Shown here piece after piece: positions 1 to 12,462 of a stretch of 64,000 nucleotides of DNA (position 1 is its first letter; each line of letters opens with the position of its first letter). A program made the position numbers and the translations under genes. The notes under the pieces are model-generated. The model was not told the origin of the DNA. It saw nothing but the letters and a program-made list of their open reading frames with translations, and ran no database searches. Where the stretch lies: positions 383,497,078 through 383,561,077 of the forward strand of contig OY776112.1 in NCBI GenBank assembly GCA_963675035.1. The letters are read 5' to 3'. The stretch is from Allygus modestus (lineage: Eukaryota > Arthropoda > Insecta > Hemiptera > Cicadellidae).

Positions 1-1631
1 AATATTTAACATGTTCCCTATCTCGATCCATTTTCTGCCAGTCGTGTATGCGTTGTTTCAAACCCCCTGACATCTCCTAAATTGTTTAAGATAAGGTAGT
101 GTATTGTGTGAAATATTATTGAACCTATACGCATTTTAATACATGTCTTAAAAACTTAGTGTCTTTACAACAACCCATTATCAAATCAAATCAAATTTTT
201 CATATTATATACTCAAAACCTTTTTGACAAGTTAAATAAATATACTAGCCTACATTATAAGCTATGGGTTTTAATAATTGGCTGATGGTGACGAAAATAA
301 ACTATGGGCGAAAATCTGGCCCTAATGATTTGTATGGTCGAAAATAGTTTTTATCCATAATATCCTTAAGTCGTTAGTCACATCCGTAACGTAGAACAAA
401 TGTTATAAATTGTATTATTGATTTTTTACCTTACAAATAAAACATTGCAGTTTGGTGCAGTCGAGGCTGGATTTTCAGTGAAACGCCCGTAGAATATAAG
501 TTTTGTGTCTAAATTTACGTATTTCAGTCCATGACAAGTTTTGAGCCGAAGCCAATATAAGCTATGTATGCTATTCACTGCCTGATTGTAATACTTGAAT
601 TAAGAATAATACGTTTTCAGTATCTTATCACTTTGTAATATAGTACTTTGTTAATTCAGAAGTTTAAAAGAAGAACCTGCAAACAGTCAGTCTACCCCCC
701 TGTAGCCGAAGGCTGAGCCGTCATTTGTCAAGGTAGCAAGGGGCAAAGTTGGTCAAGTAGTTTTAGCTAAGCCATTCTGGCTGCGGCGCCATCAAAACTT
801 ACCAGCGGCAGTATACCGCCCCCACACTCCCCCTACTCCTCCCTCTCACTCTCCAGGTGAGTGAGACGTTCTGAGCCGCGATCTGATCAGGATAAGCTGC
901 AGTTTCCGTTTCTCGTCATGGGATTAGTGTCGTAAATCGCTGCGTTTTAGCACGATTTGGTGTAAACTAGACGAGCGCGTAGGTCCCACTTTTGATTGCT
1001 TACAAGAAATTTGCAAACTGAATATAATAAATAATACCAATACACAGATTAGGCTACGTTTTAAAGGGGGGAAAATGGTATAGCGTATTGTTACCCTATG
1101 TTACTTAAGGGAGGGGGGAGTTTTAAGGAGCTGTACGTAACGCAAATTTTGTAAAAACGGTAGAACAGTTTTACTAGATAATTCCCTTACCATATCCGAA
1201 TGGTTTTGAGTGTGTTTTTGGTTTTGTTTCAAACTTTTTTTTTGGGAGGGGGCAGTCTAACCCTTGTTCACAAGGTCTGAATGTCCATAGAAACTCTAGT
1301 AAATTACTAGCCTAGTGACAAATAGCAGCTGGGTCCGGTCTCGAACTTTTACCACATTTGCAAAAATTTTTGTATGATCAAGTGGACGATACTAATACTA
1401 ATACTATAAGGTGAGCATTCTAATTCAAAAGAAAATATGGTACATCCAAGATATAAACATGTGCTACTGGAATGGCAACGCTGTATTCATAGGTTGTAAG
1501 GGGTTGTTTTAAACCTAGAAGCATAACAAGAACATTTTCTCGAGTTCGGGAAGCAGATCATACTAGTGTAGTTGTTTAGCTAAATTAATTTTAATATATA
1601 GTATCCTATATAATAATAGCGTGTACAAGGT
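1..1631. other. Intronic/intergenic AT-rich DNA with one CpG-rich patch
   Basis: No coding exon is recognisable. A CpG-richer, apparently single-copy patch at about 690-980 contains TGATCAGGATAAG (a GATA-type site) and a CAGgtgagtgag that looks like a splice donor. The bases before that donor are pyrimidine-rich and not convincingly coding. The rest is AT-rich filler. Confidence 0.4.
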
Positions 1632-1985
1632 AACGTGTAACCACCTATTACAAGAAAACTACTAAACGTAGAGAGGCCAGGTTGGTGTCAAAAGATTTCC
1701 CTTAGGCCAAGGTTGGTGAAATAAATAAGATATCCTACATTTATTTAGTTATAAGTTTGTAATTCGTAAAAAAATACTGTTTTTTTGCCTTTTTCGACAT
1801 CCCCATGTATAAGGAACGTCTAACCACCTATTTAGAGCAAACTACTGAACGTAGAGAAGCCAGGTTGGTGTCAAAAGATGTCCTTTTGTCCCAGGATGAT
1901 GGAAAAATACGATATCCTACATTTATTTAGTTAGAAATTTGTAATTCGCAAAACACTGTTTCTATTGTCCATATTTCATTTGCAA
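1632..1985. repeat. Diverged tandem duplication, period about 183 bp
   Basis: Two copies of a unit beginning TAACCACCTAT lie head to tail, at 1638 and 1821. Both contain GTAGAGA(G/A)GCCAGGTTGG, then TGTCAAAAGAT, then ATATCCTACATTTATTTAG, and end near an AAACACTGTTT-like stretch. The copies differ by substitutions and small indels, so the duplication is not recent. Neither copy has an ORF. Confidence 0.75.
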
Positions 1986-4900
1986 TCATTTCGTTTGCCA
2001 TGTGTTCTCTACTTTGCATCCAAATTCAACACAGCAGGTGAGTAAAGTTAAGGTTGTTTTTGTAAACATTGCAGACAACTATTCCTAACTAAATTTAGGG
2101 TTTTGGATTTAAATTTACAAGCAGTAAGGAACACAAATTCCATGCGGAATGGGAATAGACTTTATAATACTGTATAAAAGTGTCAGCAAAGTTTAGTTCA
2201 GATTTATGTATTCTATATTTACTATTTATATTTCAGTTTTGGTTTACTGTTACTCTTGCGGCGAAATTTGGTTTTATCGCTGTTAATGGAACCAGAAGTA
2301 GATTATTTTTTTTTATAAATCCTGGTGTCAGAAAATATGACAGCACTACGGCATTCTAGCGGTTCACTGCTGGTATTGTATTTGTTTAGGTAGTTTTAAA
2401 GTGGTGTGTAAAAGTAAATCAAAAGTTTTTTTAAACATTGATGATAGCCATAATACTCCCTAAAGTAGTATAGCGATTTGTGTATGAGTATATAAAAAAC
2501 AATGACTAAGACACAAATACAATTAAAAATAGGAGGTTAAAATTCTAAGGTAAAATTAACCACATAAGGTTTGTGAAGGTTAAGACGATTGATATAATCC
2601 AGTAAACTATATTTCAGTTACATATTTCAAGTTAAAATTCCGATTCAGTTTTTTTATCTACAAATTTTGTTCATTTTTGATTTTATGTGCTGTATATTGG
2701 ATAAAATTGGGTGAAATTGGATGAAACTCTGGTAAGGAATGTAATGCAATGGATAAGAAAACTAAGGATTACTGACCCATCGTATTAGGATTTAATACAA
2801 TATGAAATATTTTTCAATTCAGTTTATAGCTCACCAGAATCTCCTGTGTGCCGTTTGCGCATCCCGTTTTGAGAAGCGAAAATATTAATTAAATAGTAAA
2901 ATATTAAACAAAACAATGACAGTCTGTAGTTATAGGTAATCCTTATAACAGCTGTTAATTTAATTTAATTAAGAAATAACACATGTGATTAAACCAAAAA
3001 ATAAACCTCTCATCCATATGAATAGCATGGGGACTTGGAAGTCCCACGGGGCAGAGTCCCTGAGGCCTAATCGAAAATCTGAAGTTAGTCATCTGCAGGG
3101 GTGAATCATAAAACAAAAAAAGTCTTATTTTTTGCAAAGTTTTTATGTTGCGTATTAATAATATAAATAGATAAATTATGTATTTTTGTTCGTCTGTCTT
3201 TAGATTGTTTATATGTTAGCAGATGAAATAAAATTAAATGTTGGTAAATATGTAGACCGTATTTTTTATCTTTTAGTTATAAAATCAGTGAAAGTATTTA
3301 GGTTAATTTAATTTGTATTACAAATTTGAACCCGATGAACAAACTTTTGAACACTTAATAACATTTTTACTGCAGGTGTTAAGAAACAAAATTTGGCTCG
3401 AAGTGATACCAAAATGTGTTTGGTTCAACATCCAAAACCAAACTAACAACAAAGTTTAAACTAAACCCTTTTGGGCTATTGCATGCAGGCATAAAATGCA
3501 TTTCGTAAAAAGATACTTTTTGAATTTAGACACGTTCTAACAAATATTTTAATATTCATTATTTTTGGGGCTTTATCACAATAACACCTTTAAATTTTGC
3601 ACAGCGGATTCATTTTGTTACATGCAATTCAAAATTAGCTTTTTAAAAATTTGTTTTATAACTAGTGAACAATACTTGTTTAGTTCATTCAAGCCCGTCA
3701 TTTTTGACGGGCTATTAACAGCTAGTACAATATAATAACTAGGATAAAAACGTATAAAATATAACAAACAAACGTGTCCTTGAAAGTTGCAATCAAACCA
3801 AAGAATTTCCGAGAACTGCGACGGGCGTGGGCGAATCAACATGACCTAGTTTGGTGGTCGTTCCGCCAATAAATAGAAGCACGTGCTGTGGCAATATCAG
3901 TGTTTTTATTCATCTCGTTTTTCCTCCCTGGAAATATAATAGTCCCTATGAAAAAGATGCAATTTATCTTCCATAAGGAAATCTGTGGCATTATTACTTT
4001 GAAATTCATTTATACTGTAGAAATTGAGATTGTAAATCCAAAATACATCGCTATCAGTTGTAACTTTCCATGTATTTGTGAAGAATCCTAAAATATATTT
4101 CCTTGTCACACTACGATAGTATTGCTTTTATTTTACAGCATATTGGAAGACGTGTAAAGTCTGTTGCGGTCGACCGTTATCTTCATCAACAACGTTATCA
4201 ATAGTTCCTAAATTATATGCAACTTGAATTTACTGAAAAATAAGAAACCAATCGAACCTTCCAACTACCGCAACCAATGGAATAACTTCAGCACTATTTG
4301 CAAAGTACGTCAGTGTAAATTTAATGCATGCTTTGTCGTCCATACACATAAATAAACAATTTACTAAGTATCATGATAAGAGTTGTTAATATTAAACACT
4401 AAGTACTACATTACTATTAACGATTAGTTTGTTGTTTTTGAATATTTGATGTATATTTATTTATGTATTTATTCAAACAGAAAACCATAAATTACATCTC
4501 ACAACAGTGCATGTTGTTGAACTTAAAGTAATTTGGAAACTAATGTCTCGTATACTGTTTGGATAAATAAATAAAATACATAAAAAACACTAATAATAAA
4601 TCGTGAATAGTAACTAAGGAATAAAAGTCATCCTTTGCTAAACATGTCCTGTTTTTCAGTTAATACTACAAAATCAGTGTAAAAGAGATTTACCGTTACA
4701 AAAAGACTATGATGTAATCAAGTGATCACGTAATTGAATCACCATTAACGCAATTCATCACTTTGTAAGTAATACACGTTTTGTTTGCCTTTGCAACGTT
4801 GGTTTTGTCGAATGTAAGAGCTTATACATTACTTGTTTTGCTAGAATAATTAAATTATACTAATGTTTAATGAGATATTTATTTTTTAAATGAACTTCTT

Positions 4901-6499
4901 TTATTTTATACATCTTCCAAATAGCTAAATAAAAGCCCAATTGGATTGTTGGGAAAACTACAGCTAAATTGTGTGTGTTTAATATAAAAATACAAAGACG
5001 CGCGTTTCTAAAAACTAGCTTATAGCAACGCCCTAGAATGGTCGTTTTAGATGTTTATCTTCATTAAAATATGACAATCGTTAAGAAAACGTTGAAATAT
5101 GAATAATTCAAAATTGAAAAAAATTATAGGTTTCCGCTATGTTTTTCGTAACGTCGGTAATTTTAAGTATTTTTTTGTAGTATGGCCTGTAATCTCCTCA
5201 GGTTTAAGAGAAAATTTTTTGTATTTTTGTAATATCACCGTAATCTTGCTGAGTGTTGACATGGAAACATTTGATTATTTAATTAAGTGTATAAACAGTT
5301 TACGGCAATTTACATTAATACAATACTTGTGGCTAGTGTAATAATAAGTTTGACTGCATACATAGTGACTAAAACAGCACGTCAACTACTTTTACAATGT
5401 AAATCTTAGAATGAAAATACTCACTTAAACTACATAATTTGAGTGTAATAGTTCATAATAAATATAAATAACATCATCAGAAAATTATACTATCATCAAC
5501 AAATTAATTGAAATATATGATGCACAATAATTTGTGAGCTGCAAATGCGATGAAATAAGTAAGATAAGTAAACAGAAAAAATGTAATAACTACAGTATTT
5601 ATCAAACCTGCGTAGTTAATACTAACTACTAAACAATAACAAAGAAATAATTCATTTAAAACCATGGTACATTTCAAACAAATAACAACAACTATACTAT
5701 GAAATCAATGAAACATTAATGGATTTTTAACAAGTTGACAATAAAACAACTAACAAAATCTTTGTGGGATCTTTTTAACAGTAGATACAAAAAGTAACAA
5801 CACAAAATTTAAATAATAAAATACTGTTACATAAACACAAGCAATATTCACTGTTTTTTTTTCATGAAGCAAGAAATTTATTTTTTCAGATATTTACTAC
5901 TGGTGGTAAAGAATGTTGGAGTATTAACCGTTTTATAATTTTTAAACTCTTACATGTAATTATTATGTTTGATAAATATTAAAACCTAATATAAGCAACC
6001 TAAATTATACATAGAGTCGTCTAAAAATAGTTCTGAATTGGTTTAAAAAAATTTAAGAACTGAAATAGCATACATCTGGTAAATGGGGCAGGTAAACACG
6101 CCAAGATGCGGTCGGGCGGAGGAGGTGGTAGTTAGGGGAAAATGAGCGGAGATAGCGAAACATGGGAAGTCATGTTTCCTGCTCCAAACGTAGATAAATG
6201 AAAACCTTTTTACCTCCAAAATTGGTTTTGAGTTTAACTATCTGCCGTGTAATGTGTAGAGTACAAGTCCTAAATAATGGTGACAGCCTTAGGCGATTCC
6301 ATGAAAATTTAATGTTACTGAAAAATCATGACAACGTCCAAAAGTGGTTAAAATCAAATTCATTATTTCAATTTTGCTACCAAATTTAATTACATATAGT
6401 ATGAAATCAATAGTGTTTAAAATAATGTTGAATCTTCATCTAAAGGTAAAACTTATAATTAATAAGTTTCTAGTATTAATGCCTGTAGTTGGTAAACCC
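1986..6499. other. AT-rich intronic/intergenic DNA, no gene recognised
   Basis: Only short unconserved ORFs (80 codons or fewer) occur here, and none matches a family I know. A perfect 9-bp hairpin lies at 3692-3713 (AGCCCGTCA, loop TTTT, TGACGGGCT). It resembles an intrinsic terminator in shape but has no T-tract and no bacterial context. Text at about 3040-3070 (GGGGCAGAGTCC) resembles text at 29262-29280, suggesting a shared dispersed repeat. Confidence 0.4.
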
Positions 6500-6902
6500 T
6501 TCAGGTTCACTGTGCTTATGGTGTACAGTATAACGGACATAAGCTATTGGTTTCTGGGGATCGTCTAGTGAGATTTTGAGAGTCCAAAAAAGGATCGTTC
6601 GTATTTTTTCTGGAGGAATTAAGCTACCGAGTACACTGTAGTAAAACCTTTTTCGCCAGTTCAATCTCCTCACTCTCCCAAGTTTTTATATTCTATCCGT
6701 TTTATCTTTCTTTAAAGCAACTTTCATCGTTTTGAAGAGAATATTGCTAGGCATACGTACAACACACGTCATAAGGGTAACATAGTCTATCCTATACATT
6801 GAAAAGGGCATCCACTGCTCTGCTCAACGACTTTATGACGCTCTGCCCTCTAATATGTTCTTCAAATTAAAAATTGCAAGTAGAAATATTGAAGGTGATG
6901 GA
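6500..6902 (+). pseudogene. LINE (Jockey-like non-LTR retrotransposon) RT C-terminal fragment, decayed
   Basis: Three-frame reading gives the C-terminal region of a Jockey/I-type reverse transcriptase in pieces. They are a stretch matching the Y-x-x-W-G region (ITDISYWFLG), then EILRVQKRIVRIFSGGIK (the usual QK-x-x-x-R-I-x-x-G block), then FEENIARHTYNTRHKGN (the typical HxYNTR motif), then RLYDALPSNMFFKLKIA (the xLYNxLPxxI...FKxxL block). Their order and spacing match intact elements, but stops and frameshifts separate them, so this is a dead 5'-truncated copy. Known elements of this kind encode endonuclease plus reverse transcriptase for target-primed insertion; only the last ~130 residues remain. 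Class identification rests on motif recall, not alignment. Confidence 0.7.
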
Positions 6903-9174
6903 TGAGCTTTCGTCGCCATATTTCAAAATGGCAGACGTTAGTTTTGCTTGGAAAACCCTTTCGTTCGATTAACTTACAATTGGAACGATGATGTAAGATT
7001 AAGATTGTATAAGCACATTTAACAATAACATTTGTGTTTTTGTGTGTTTTTAAACTAGTATTTTTCCACCAAAAATACTTGCCTTAATGTTCTTCTTAAT
7101 TCTGCCTTAATGATGAGTGATCTTATACTAGCGATGCATATAACGACACTTTGTACTAAATGCAGAATAAAGGCTATTGCGTCATGATGAGATTGTTTCT
7201 GTGACAACAGCACAATGTCGTAGTCCGAACAGTCGTATTTTTTCAACGCAGTAACTATAGTACCTTCAATTTTTGCCTTCAATATTTCCTAATTCGAAAG
7301 TGATAGTTACGGTAACGAGGACATATATTCGAAGATCTTTATAAGATTGACAATAATTGTTCGATAATATGAGTAACGGCGAGTTTGGTGAACTATCTGG
7401 AACCTGTGAAACTGGTTTTCAAAACATCGTTTCTGTCTGTCGCAAACCACATCGCTGCGCCATATATTGATACCGTGTTGGTTAAAATATTGTTTTATGT
7501 CACCTATAAATGTTCCTCTCCCTTTTACAGCAGCTTCATCTTAGCGATTGAGATTTAAATTGTATGTTACAGTCACACTACTATTACATAACATCTAATA
7601 CAAATTAGCGGGACACTTCACTTGTAATTAAAAGTTTTCACTTTACATAGATAGTAATAAACCATAAAAAGACTTAATAATGGCCCTTTAAATTATTTTA
7701 TTAATTTGTTATAAATATTTAATCGTACACATAAATAAAAAATAATATTCCCATGGTTTTTACCTTATTGGATGCTATTTTTATGTTTGACATTTCAACA
7801 ACTCTACAAAAAAAACTATTTTTCTTTAGGTAAAATAGTACAAAGTTGGCAATACGACAAAAAGTATCAGAACATCTATAAATACATTTGATCGGACGTA
7901 GTCTGTAGTTGCAACAACAAATATTTGTTTACGGTAAAATCTATAAAAAACACCAGTTTAAATGTTTTACATTATCTTACAAACATAATTTGTTTGCAAA
8001 TACAGAGCGCGATGATCCTGGTTTATGTTAGTCGGAGAGAGGTGGGGGTGTAACGGGGGCGCGCATTTCCGCCCCCGCTCCCTCCTCTAGGAACTGATAA
8101 GCGACTGATAACGCTCCCACTGTAAGTTTTTCAATATAAAGGTCGCATTAAAGTCACTTCAGTAGCTTTCAACAGGCCTAACTTTTGCTAATGTTATTTC
8201 AGCACGCGTTTTAAGTTTGTACACAATAAAACTGCGACTAACTATAGGCGATTTTGTTCAAATATTTGAATTAGTAAGGGTAAAATATATGTTTTTAACT
8301 TTATTTAATCCTCCAACGTGTCAATTTTTCTTACTTATATATGTTCTCTTAACAAGTTTTGAACGATTTATCTTAGCCATTTATTCTTTTGACTTTTAGT
8401 TTTACACATTATTTTCTCGTAACAATAAAAACCCAGGTATTGTGTAAATGTTATGTGCTATTTAATGCCATGATTGTCATCAAATAAATCAACATCGTTA
8501 GCATTGAAACTTTAAAGACTCGTGATGCCGATCCCTCAGACATTTTTGAAACTGAATAAACGTTTGTTTGATTCGTATATTTTAAGCAAAAATTCGAACT
8601 AAAATTCAGTTGCATTGGTTTATAGTTATTTTTTAATGTTTCCAGAACAGATATGGCAACAGACAGATAGACAGACAATCCACCATTTTTCCTTTTACAG
8701 TGTTATGCATAGGTTGCCATCAAATATGTTCTTTAAATCGAGCAAAATGAGAAGTGGTTGATGTTGCAGAAGTGATTATGTAGAAAATAAAACCACGAAA
8801 AAATAATGACAAATAAACGTAACATTATTAAAAGTAGTACAACTATTTTTTATTTTATTTTTTATTAAAGCTTAGCTTGCAAACAGGGTTTTTTTAATTG
8901 GTGTTCTAAAATTTATTATTCCCATTTGGAGCTTTCAAAAATGTATAATGTTTTTAAAAGTGAACGGCTTGATATTCTTAACAAAGGACATGAATGGCTT
9001 TGAGAAATATTCTTGTCTCACCTTTTCCAGTTTAAATTAAAACGTAAAAACTAACGACCAACGAGGCAGGGTGACCTTTCATGTTGGAATCATTTCAACT
9101 CCAGTAAACTAATCCGCCGCTATGAATGTTCTGACGAGTTTCCTCGCCGCTTGACCTGGTTTTGGTGCTCGGAA
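6903..9174. other. AT-rich DNA with a CpG-rich, promoter-like patch near 8.0-8.2 kb
   Basis: No coding sequence is supported. The distinctive part is 8010-8170, described separately. The remainder is AT-rich with no clear repeat. Confidence 0.4.
8044..8170 (+). promoter_or_regulatory. Candidate core promoter or enhancer
   Basis: A GC-rich stem (GGGGGCG at 8055-8061 pairing with CGCCCCC at 8070-8076) is followed by two GATAA sites in CTGATAAGCGACTGATAACG. A TATAAAGG lies at 8135-8142, and a TCAGT initiator-like sequence lies at 8159-8163. The first T of the TATA is about 26 nt before the A of the initiator, somewhat closer than the usual spacing near 30. No exon of a known gene follows, so this could be an alternative promoter, an enhancer, or chance. 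Confidence 0.25.
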
Positions 9175-9655
9175 TCGCGACATCAGCACCTTGTGGAATC
9201 ATTGCTCTCGTGGAATCAGCTCCTTGTGGAATCACTGTGCCGCGTGGAATCATTGTGCCTCGTGGAATCAGCGCCTTGTGGAATCATTGTGCCTCACGGC
9301 ATCAGCGCCTTGTGGAATCATTGTGCCTCGTGGAATCATTGTGCCGCGTGGAATCATTGTGCCTCGTAGAATCAGCGCCTTGTGGAATCATTGCTCTCGT
9401 GGAATCATTGTGCCTCGTGGAATCAGCGCCTTGTGGAATCATTGCTCTCGTGGAATCATTGTGCCTCGTGGAATCAGCGCCTTGTGGAATCATTGTGCCG
9501 CGTGGAATCATTGTGCCTCGTGGAATCAGCGCCTTGTGGAATCATTGTGCCTCGCGGCATCAGCGCATTGTGGAATCATTGCGCTCGTGGAATCATTGTG
9601 CCTCGTGGAATCAGCGCCTTGTGGAATCATTGTGCCTTGTGGAACTGCCGTTTGA
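9175..9655. repeat. Minisatellite of alternating 18-bp and 16-bp half-units
   Basis: The array is built from GTGGAATCATTGTGCCTC and GTGGAATCAGCGCCTT half-units, with variants (GCCGCG, GCTCTC) arranged in recurring blocks. It therefore has some higher-order order. Because half-units often sum to near multiples of three and lack stops, all three + frames stay open for 70-176 codons. The resulting peptides (repeats of VESLC, GIIVP, WNHCAS) are low-complexity translations of the repeat and not evidence of a protein. Confidence 0.9.
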
Positions 9656-10115
9656 GAACCTCTGGAATGCGAGACTCATAATCCGAGTTTGATTGTAGAA
9701 TCGTGGTCAAAGGATTGAAATTTATATCATAGGGTCATCAATCATTATCTATTAAATAATATTTACTACTGTTCAGATAATATTTCACAGTTCAGTAATA
9801 TTTATAATGTTCAGATTTTAAAAGAATATTGAAATATGCAGAAAGTAAATCGAAGCACGTTTCTACACAACTCATATACTCAACTAATGTGACTTGGCTT
9901 TCAAAAACAAATTAACTGAATTCTGGCAAGATTGAAAAACCGTTGTGAAAAAGTACATTTTATCTATGTGTATCTATGTATGGTCTAAAACCTTGTTTTT
10001 ATATTATTCAGTAATATATGGTAACTAAACGATTTCGTTCTGTAATTGTATGAATAGTTCGATTCGTCATATCGCAGCGGGAAAATTACTGTTTCAGTTC
10101 TGAAATAAATAAAAA
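9656..10115. other. AT-rich DNA, nothing recognised
   Basis: No ORF, repeat or RNA gene is recognised between the minisatellite and the family B element. Confidence 0.4.
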
Positions 10116-10728
10116 ACGAGTTCACACGCAGCACGCTGACGTGAGGGAAGTGAATTTCCACTTAAAAACTTTTAAAACTCAAAATCAGAGTAAAAACATA
10201 CGTTTATTCCAATTTTTATCAAAATCTGAAAACAGTGATTTTTTGGCTGTTCTGATGCTCCTGGTTTCATTTACCTGCAAAGCTGGGAATACAATTTTGC
10301 GCATCATAATGTCAGGAGAAGGTCCAGACAGGCTTGAAAGTAGGCGTGAGGTTGCTGGGGATGATAAAAGTACTCTAACAAAGGAATAACAGGATTTCTA
10401 GTGTAAAAAACTCCCATAAGACAACGTACTGTGTTTAGTCGAAACACATTTTCTTTAATAACTCGGTAAATATCTATGCTAGAATGACGAGAGAGAGCTT
10501 AAAACTTTCGCCTCACTAAACCCATCTTTTTACATGCATTAATTTTACATCCGGGGATTTTCTGACCCTTTTGGGCCCAAAAACTCGACATTTGAAAGAT
10601 TAATCCCCAAAAAAAGGGTTTAGAGTTTTCCGATTGTTTTGCCCAACGAACTTGTCCAACTAATTACACAAAGGAACGTCCCTACCAAATTTGAAGTTAA
10701 TCGGATAAAAAATGCGACCGCTAGAGTG

Positions 10729-10804
<76 letters not shown>

Positions 10805-10920
10805 CGACCCCCCCAAAACCTGTTCAGGGGGTCACGTTAGGAACTTCTATGGTGGTCCCGGGCTTAAGTTTCACCGTGCGGGTCATGCTAATAGTTCACT
10901 TTCCAAAGGAAATTCATTAA
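10116..10920 (-). mobile_element. Family B DINE-1/Helentron-like nonautonomous element, copy B1
   Basis: Full-length copy, read on the minus strand. The left end at 10920 carries the subterminal repeat AGTGAATTTCC region (here as GGAAATTCATT). A block shared with family A follows, with CTTAAGCCCGGGACC in minus orientation. The centre is a (TA)n tract at 10735-10796, and then comes the segment with CTCTAGCGGTCGCATTTTT. The right end has AGTGAATTTCC (exact) followed outward by a hairpin-forming CACGTCAGCGTGCTGCGTG. No protein is encoded. Full-length copies elsewhere (16.3 and 28.4 kb) have the same order. Confidence 0.75.
10735..10796. repeat. (TA)n microsatellite in element B1
   Basis: Uninterrupted TA dinucleotides forming the centre of the family B element. 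Confidence 0.95.
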
Positions 10921-11722
10921 TAAGAAACTGGAGAGGAAACATCAACTATCGAGGGGGACAGTATGTTTTCACAGTAATTTATAATTATAAATTGTTTAGG
11001 GAGGATCCAAGGCGAGTCTATACAGAACTTGATGGTTATCAAACACGAACTCTTTAATTGGTTCACTTTGAGACCCGTCACGTCGTCGTGCGTCATCAGG
11101 CTATAATCCGCGAACATAAGCAAGAAACTGAACAATACTTTGGTTTTGCGTGCACATTTATGTAACATTATTTATTTGTGCGAATTTTATGATAATGGCA
11201 CGTTTTGAAGAAGAAAATTAATCATGAGCTGTTCATTAGTAAACGATTGTATTTTGGACTGGCTTGTTATGACCACTTGCACACGAAGGACCTTTGGTAT
11301 GAAACATCTTATGGACTTTCGATCATTTGCACGGTTGATATGTCTCGGTAACCGGACATGTACGTTACAGTCAAACCTCGCTGATATAATAAAGTAAAAT
11401 ATTTTGCGGCGACAACTCCACAACCACGAAGCACGACGTCGTAGCTCGTCTTCAGCTGCGGATTATTCGTTTCTGTAGCAACTCGCAACTTCCCGTTCCC
11501 ACGACTTCTTCCCCCGTTAAAGATACGCGTTATCCACGCGCGGCTTTAATTAATTTCCCGAAAGCTGCTTACTCCGCCGCAAAGTTAAATGTTTGCTTTG
11601 TTCGCCCCGGGCCTGGATAATATCTCGGCCGGCTTATATCGCCCCCTCTAACATACTGTTATGACTTTGTCTGTTGTTCCGGTGTTTGTTTCCCTTCTCA
11701 TTGTGTGCCTTGTTTGTTGCAG
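10921..11722. other. Intron 5' of the semaphorin exon, CpG-rich near its 3' end
   Basis: The last ~280 bases before the exon (11440-11660) are much more CpG-rich than their surroundings and include TTAATTAATTT and GATACGCGTTATCCACGCGCG. No dispersed-repeat signature is seen there. The intron ends in TGTTTGTTGCAG, a good polypyrimidine-plus-AG acceptor. Confidence 0.4.
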
Positions 11723-11768
11723 GAATCTCGTGTACAACCTCAGTATAGCTGACCTCTCCGAGAGCCAG
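11723..11768 (+). CDS. Semaphorin, internal exon of the Sema domain (blade 1)
   Basis: A 46-nt exon bounded by ttgtttgttgcag and gtaagaaa. It starts with the last base of a split codon and then reads NLVYNLSIADLSESQ, ending in phase 0. This matches the Sema-domain segment after the '(V/I)GARN' strand, where family members have a (L/V)YNLSL-type strand with an N-glycosylation sequon (N-L-S is present). Semaphorins are extracellular or membrane-bound guidance ligands that bind plexins through the seven-bladed Sema propeller. The upstream exon should end in two bases of the split codon (probably Arg, xx|G); I could not find it here. The residues look closer to class 1 (transmembrane insect Sema-1a/1b) than to class 2, because the next exon lacks the class-2 pattern. 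Paralogue assignment is tentative. The track-size cutoff would hide an exon this short. Confidence 0.85.
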
Positions 11769-12126
11769 GTAAGAAATTTAGAAATGTTATTTTTTATATC
11801 ATTACTTTGGTGGTAATTTTATTCCAAACCCGTAATACTATATGGTGCTTATTGTTAAAAATGTTAGCATGCCTATGTAAAATGTACCGGCCTCTATGAA
11901 GATTAATTTGATTATAATCTACGATGGAAGGGGTTCACAGTATACTTGAGAGCGGGAATCTTAATGAAAATATTAAAATGAATGTCCCATTCTTTATTAG
12001 CGATTACCGTAGGTGGCATGGTAAGACTTAAGCCCGAGACCATGATAACTTTTCGTTTTGAGGTCCCTAGATGCCAAAAACACTATTCGTTCAAATTTAT
12101 ATATATGTATATATATACATATATAT

Positions 12127-12368
12127 GTGTGGTTGTTAGATTCACTGTTTAGGGCTACTATTATATTTAAACAAAACAAAAACAAAACTGTGTACCCTTT
12201 GTTGTAAGATTTATTCTTAAACCAACATGTTTCGGCACCTAAGGCCATTTTCAAGGTTGATACATTTATTACATAGTTTGGTTAAGAAAGATTTATTAAA
12301 ATCAGATTAAAATTAAATAAAAAACATCTGTATGAATATTCATGGCTTGGTTGGAATTTCTTTTATCT

Positions 12369-12371
<3 letters not shown>
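12127..12371 (-). mobile_element. Penelope-like element terminal fragment inserted in (TA)n
   Basis: Flanked on both sides by (TA)n, so it looks inserted within the microsatellite of element A1. Read on the minus strand it contains AACC-TTGAAAA-T-GGCC...GCC-GAAA-CATG-TT-GGTT at 12220-12258, a hammerhead-like layout typical of PLE ends, followed by AAGGGTACAC. The other two PLE pieces in this window also have AAGGGTAC/AAGGGTGC at this distance. No coding sequence remains. Confidence 0.55.
12220..12258 (-). ncRNA. Degenerate hammerhead-ribozyme-like motif (PLE end)
   Basis: On the minus strand: stem I AACC/GGUU pairs perfectly, the GAAA box is intact, stem III is the palindrome CAUG, and the cleavage dinucleotide is UU. 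The CUGANGA box is mutated to UUGAAAA, and stem II starts one base after the box. It is probably catalytically dead, but the architecture is preserved. Confidence 0.4.

Positions 12372-12462
<91 letters not shown>
12372..12462. repeat. (TA)n(GT)n microsatellite
   Basis: TA dinucleotides to 12440 and then GT dinucleotides to 12462, within element A1. Confidence 0.95.

Noticed and set aside
845..870. CTCTCCAG|GTGAGTGAG as a semaphorin upstream exon end
   Set aside because: The bases before it are pyrimidine-rich, do not encode a Sema segment, and the phase cannot be verified.
2025..2050. AACACAGCAG|GTGAGTAAAG as the donor of a 5' UTR exon
   Set aside because: Good donor match, but no supporting promoter or coding sequence.
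3692..3713. Hairpin resembling a Rho-independent terminator
   Set aside because: No T-tract after the stem and a eukaryotic context. Kept only as a note in the region entry.
9162..9692. 176-codon ORF, the longest in the window
   Set aside because: Purely minisatellite-encoded. Two other + frames and the minus strand are open for the same reason.
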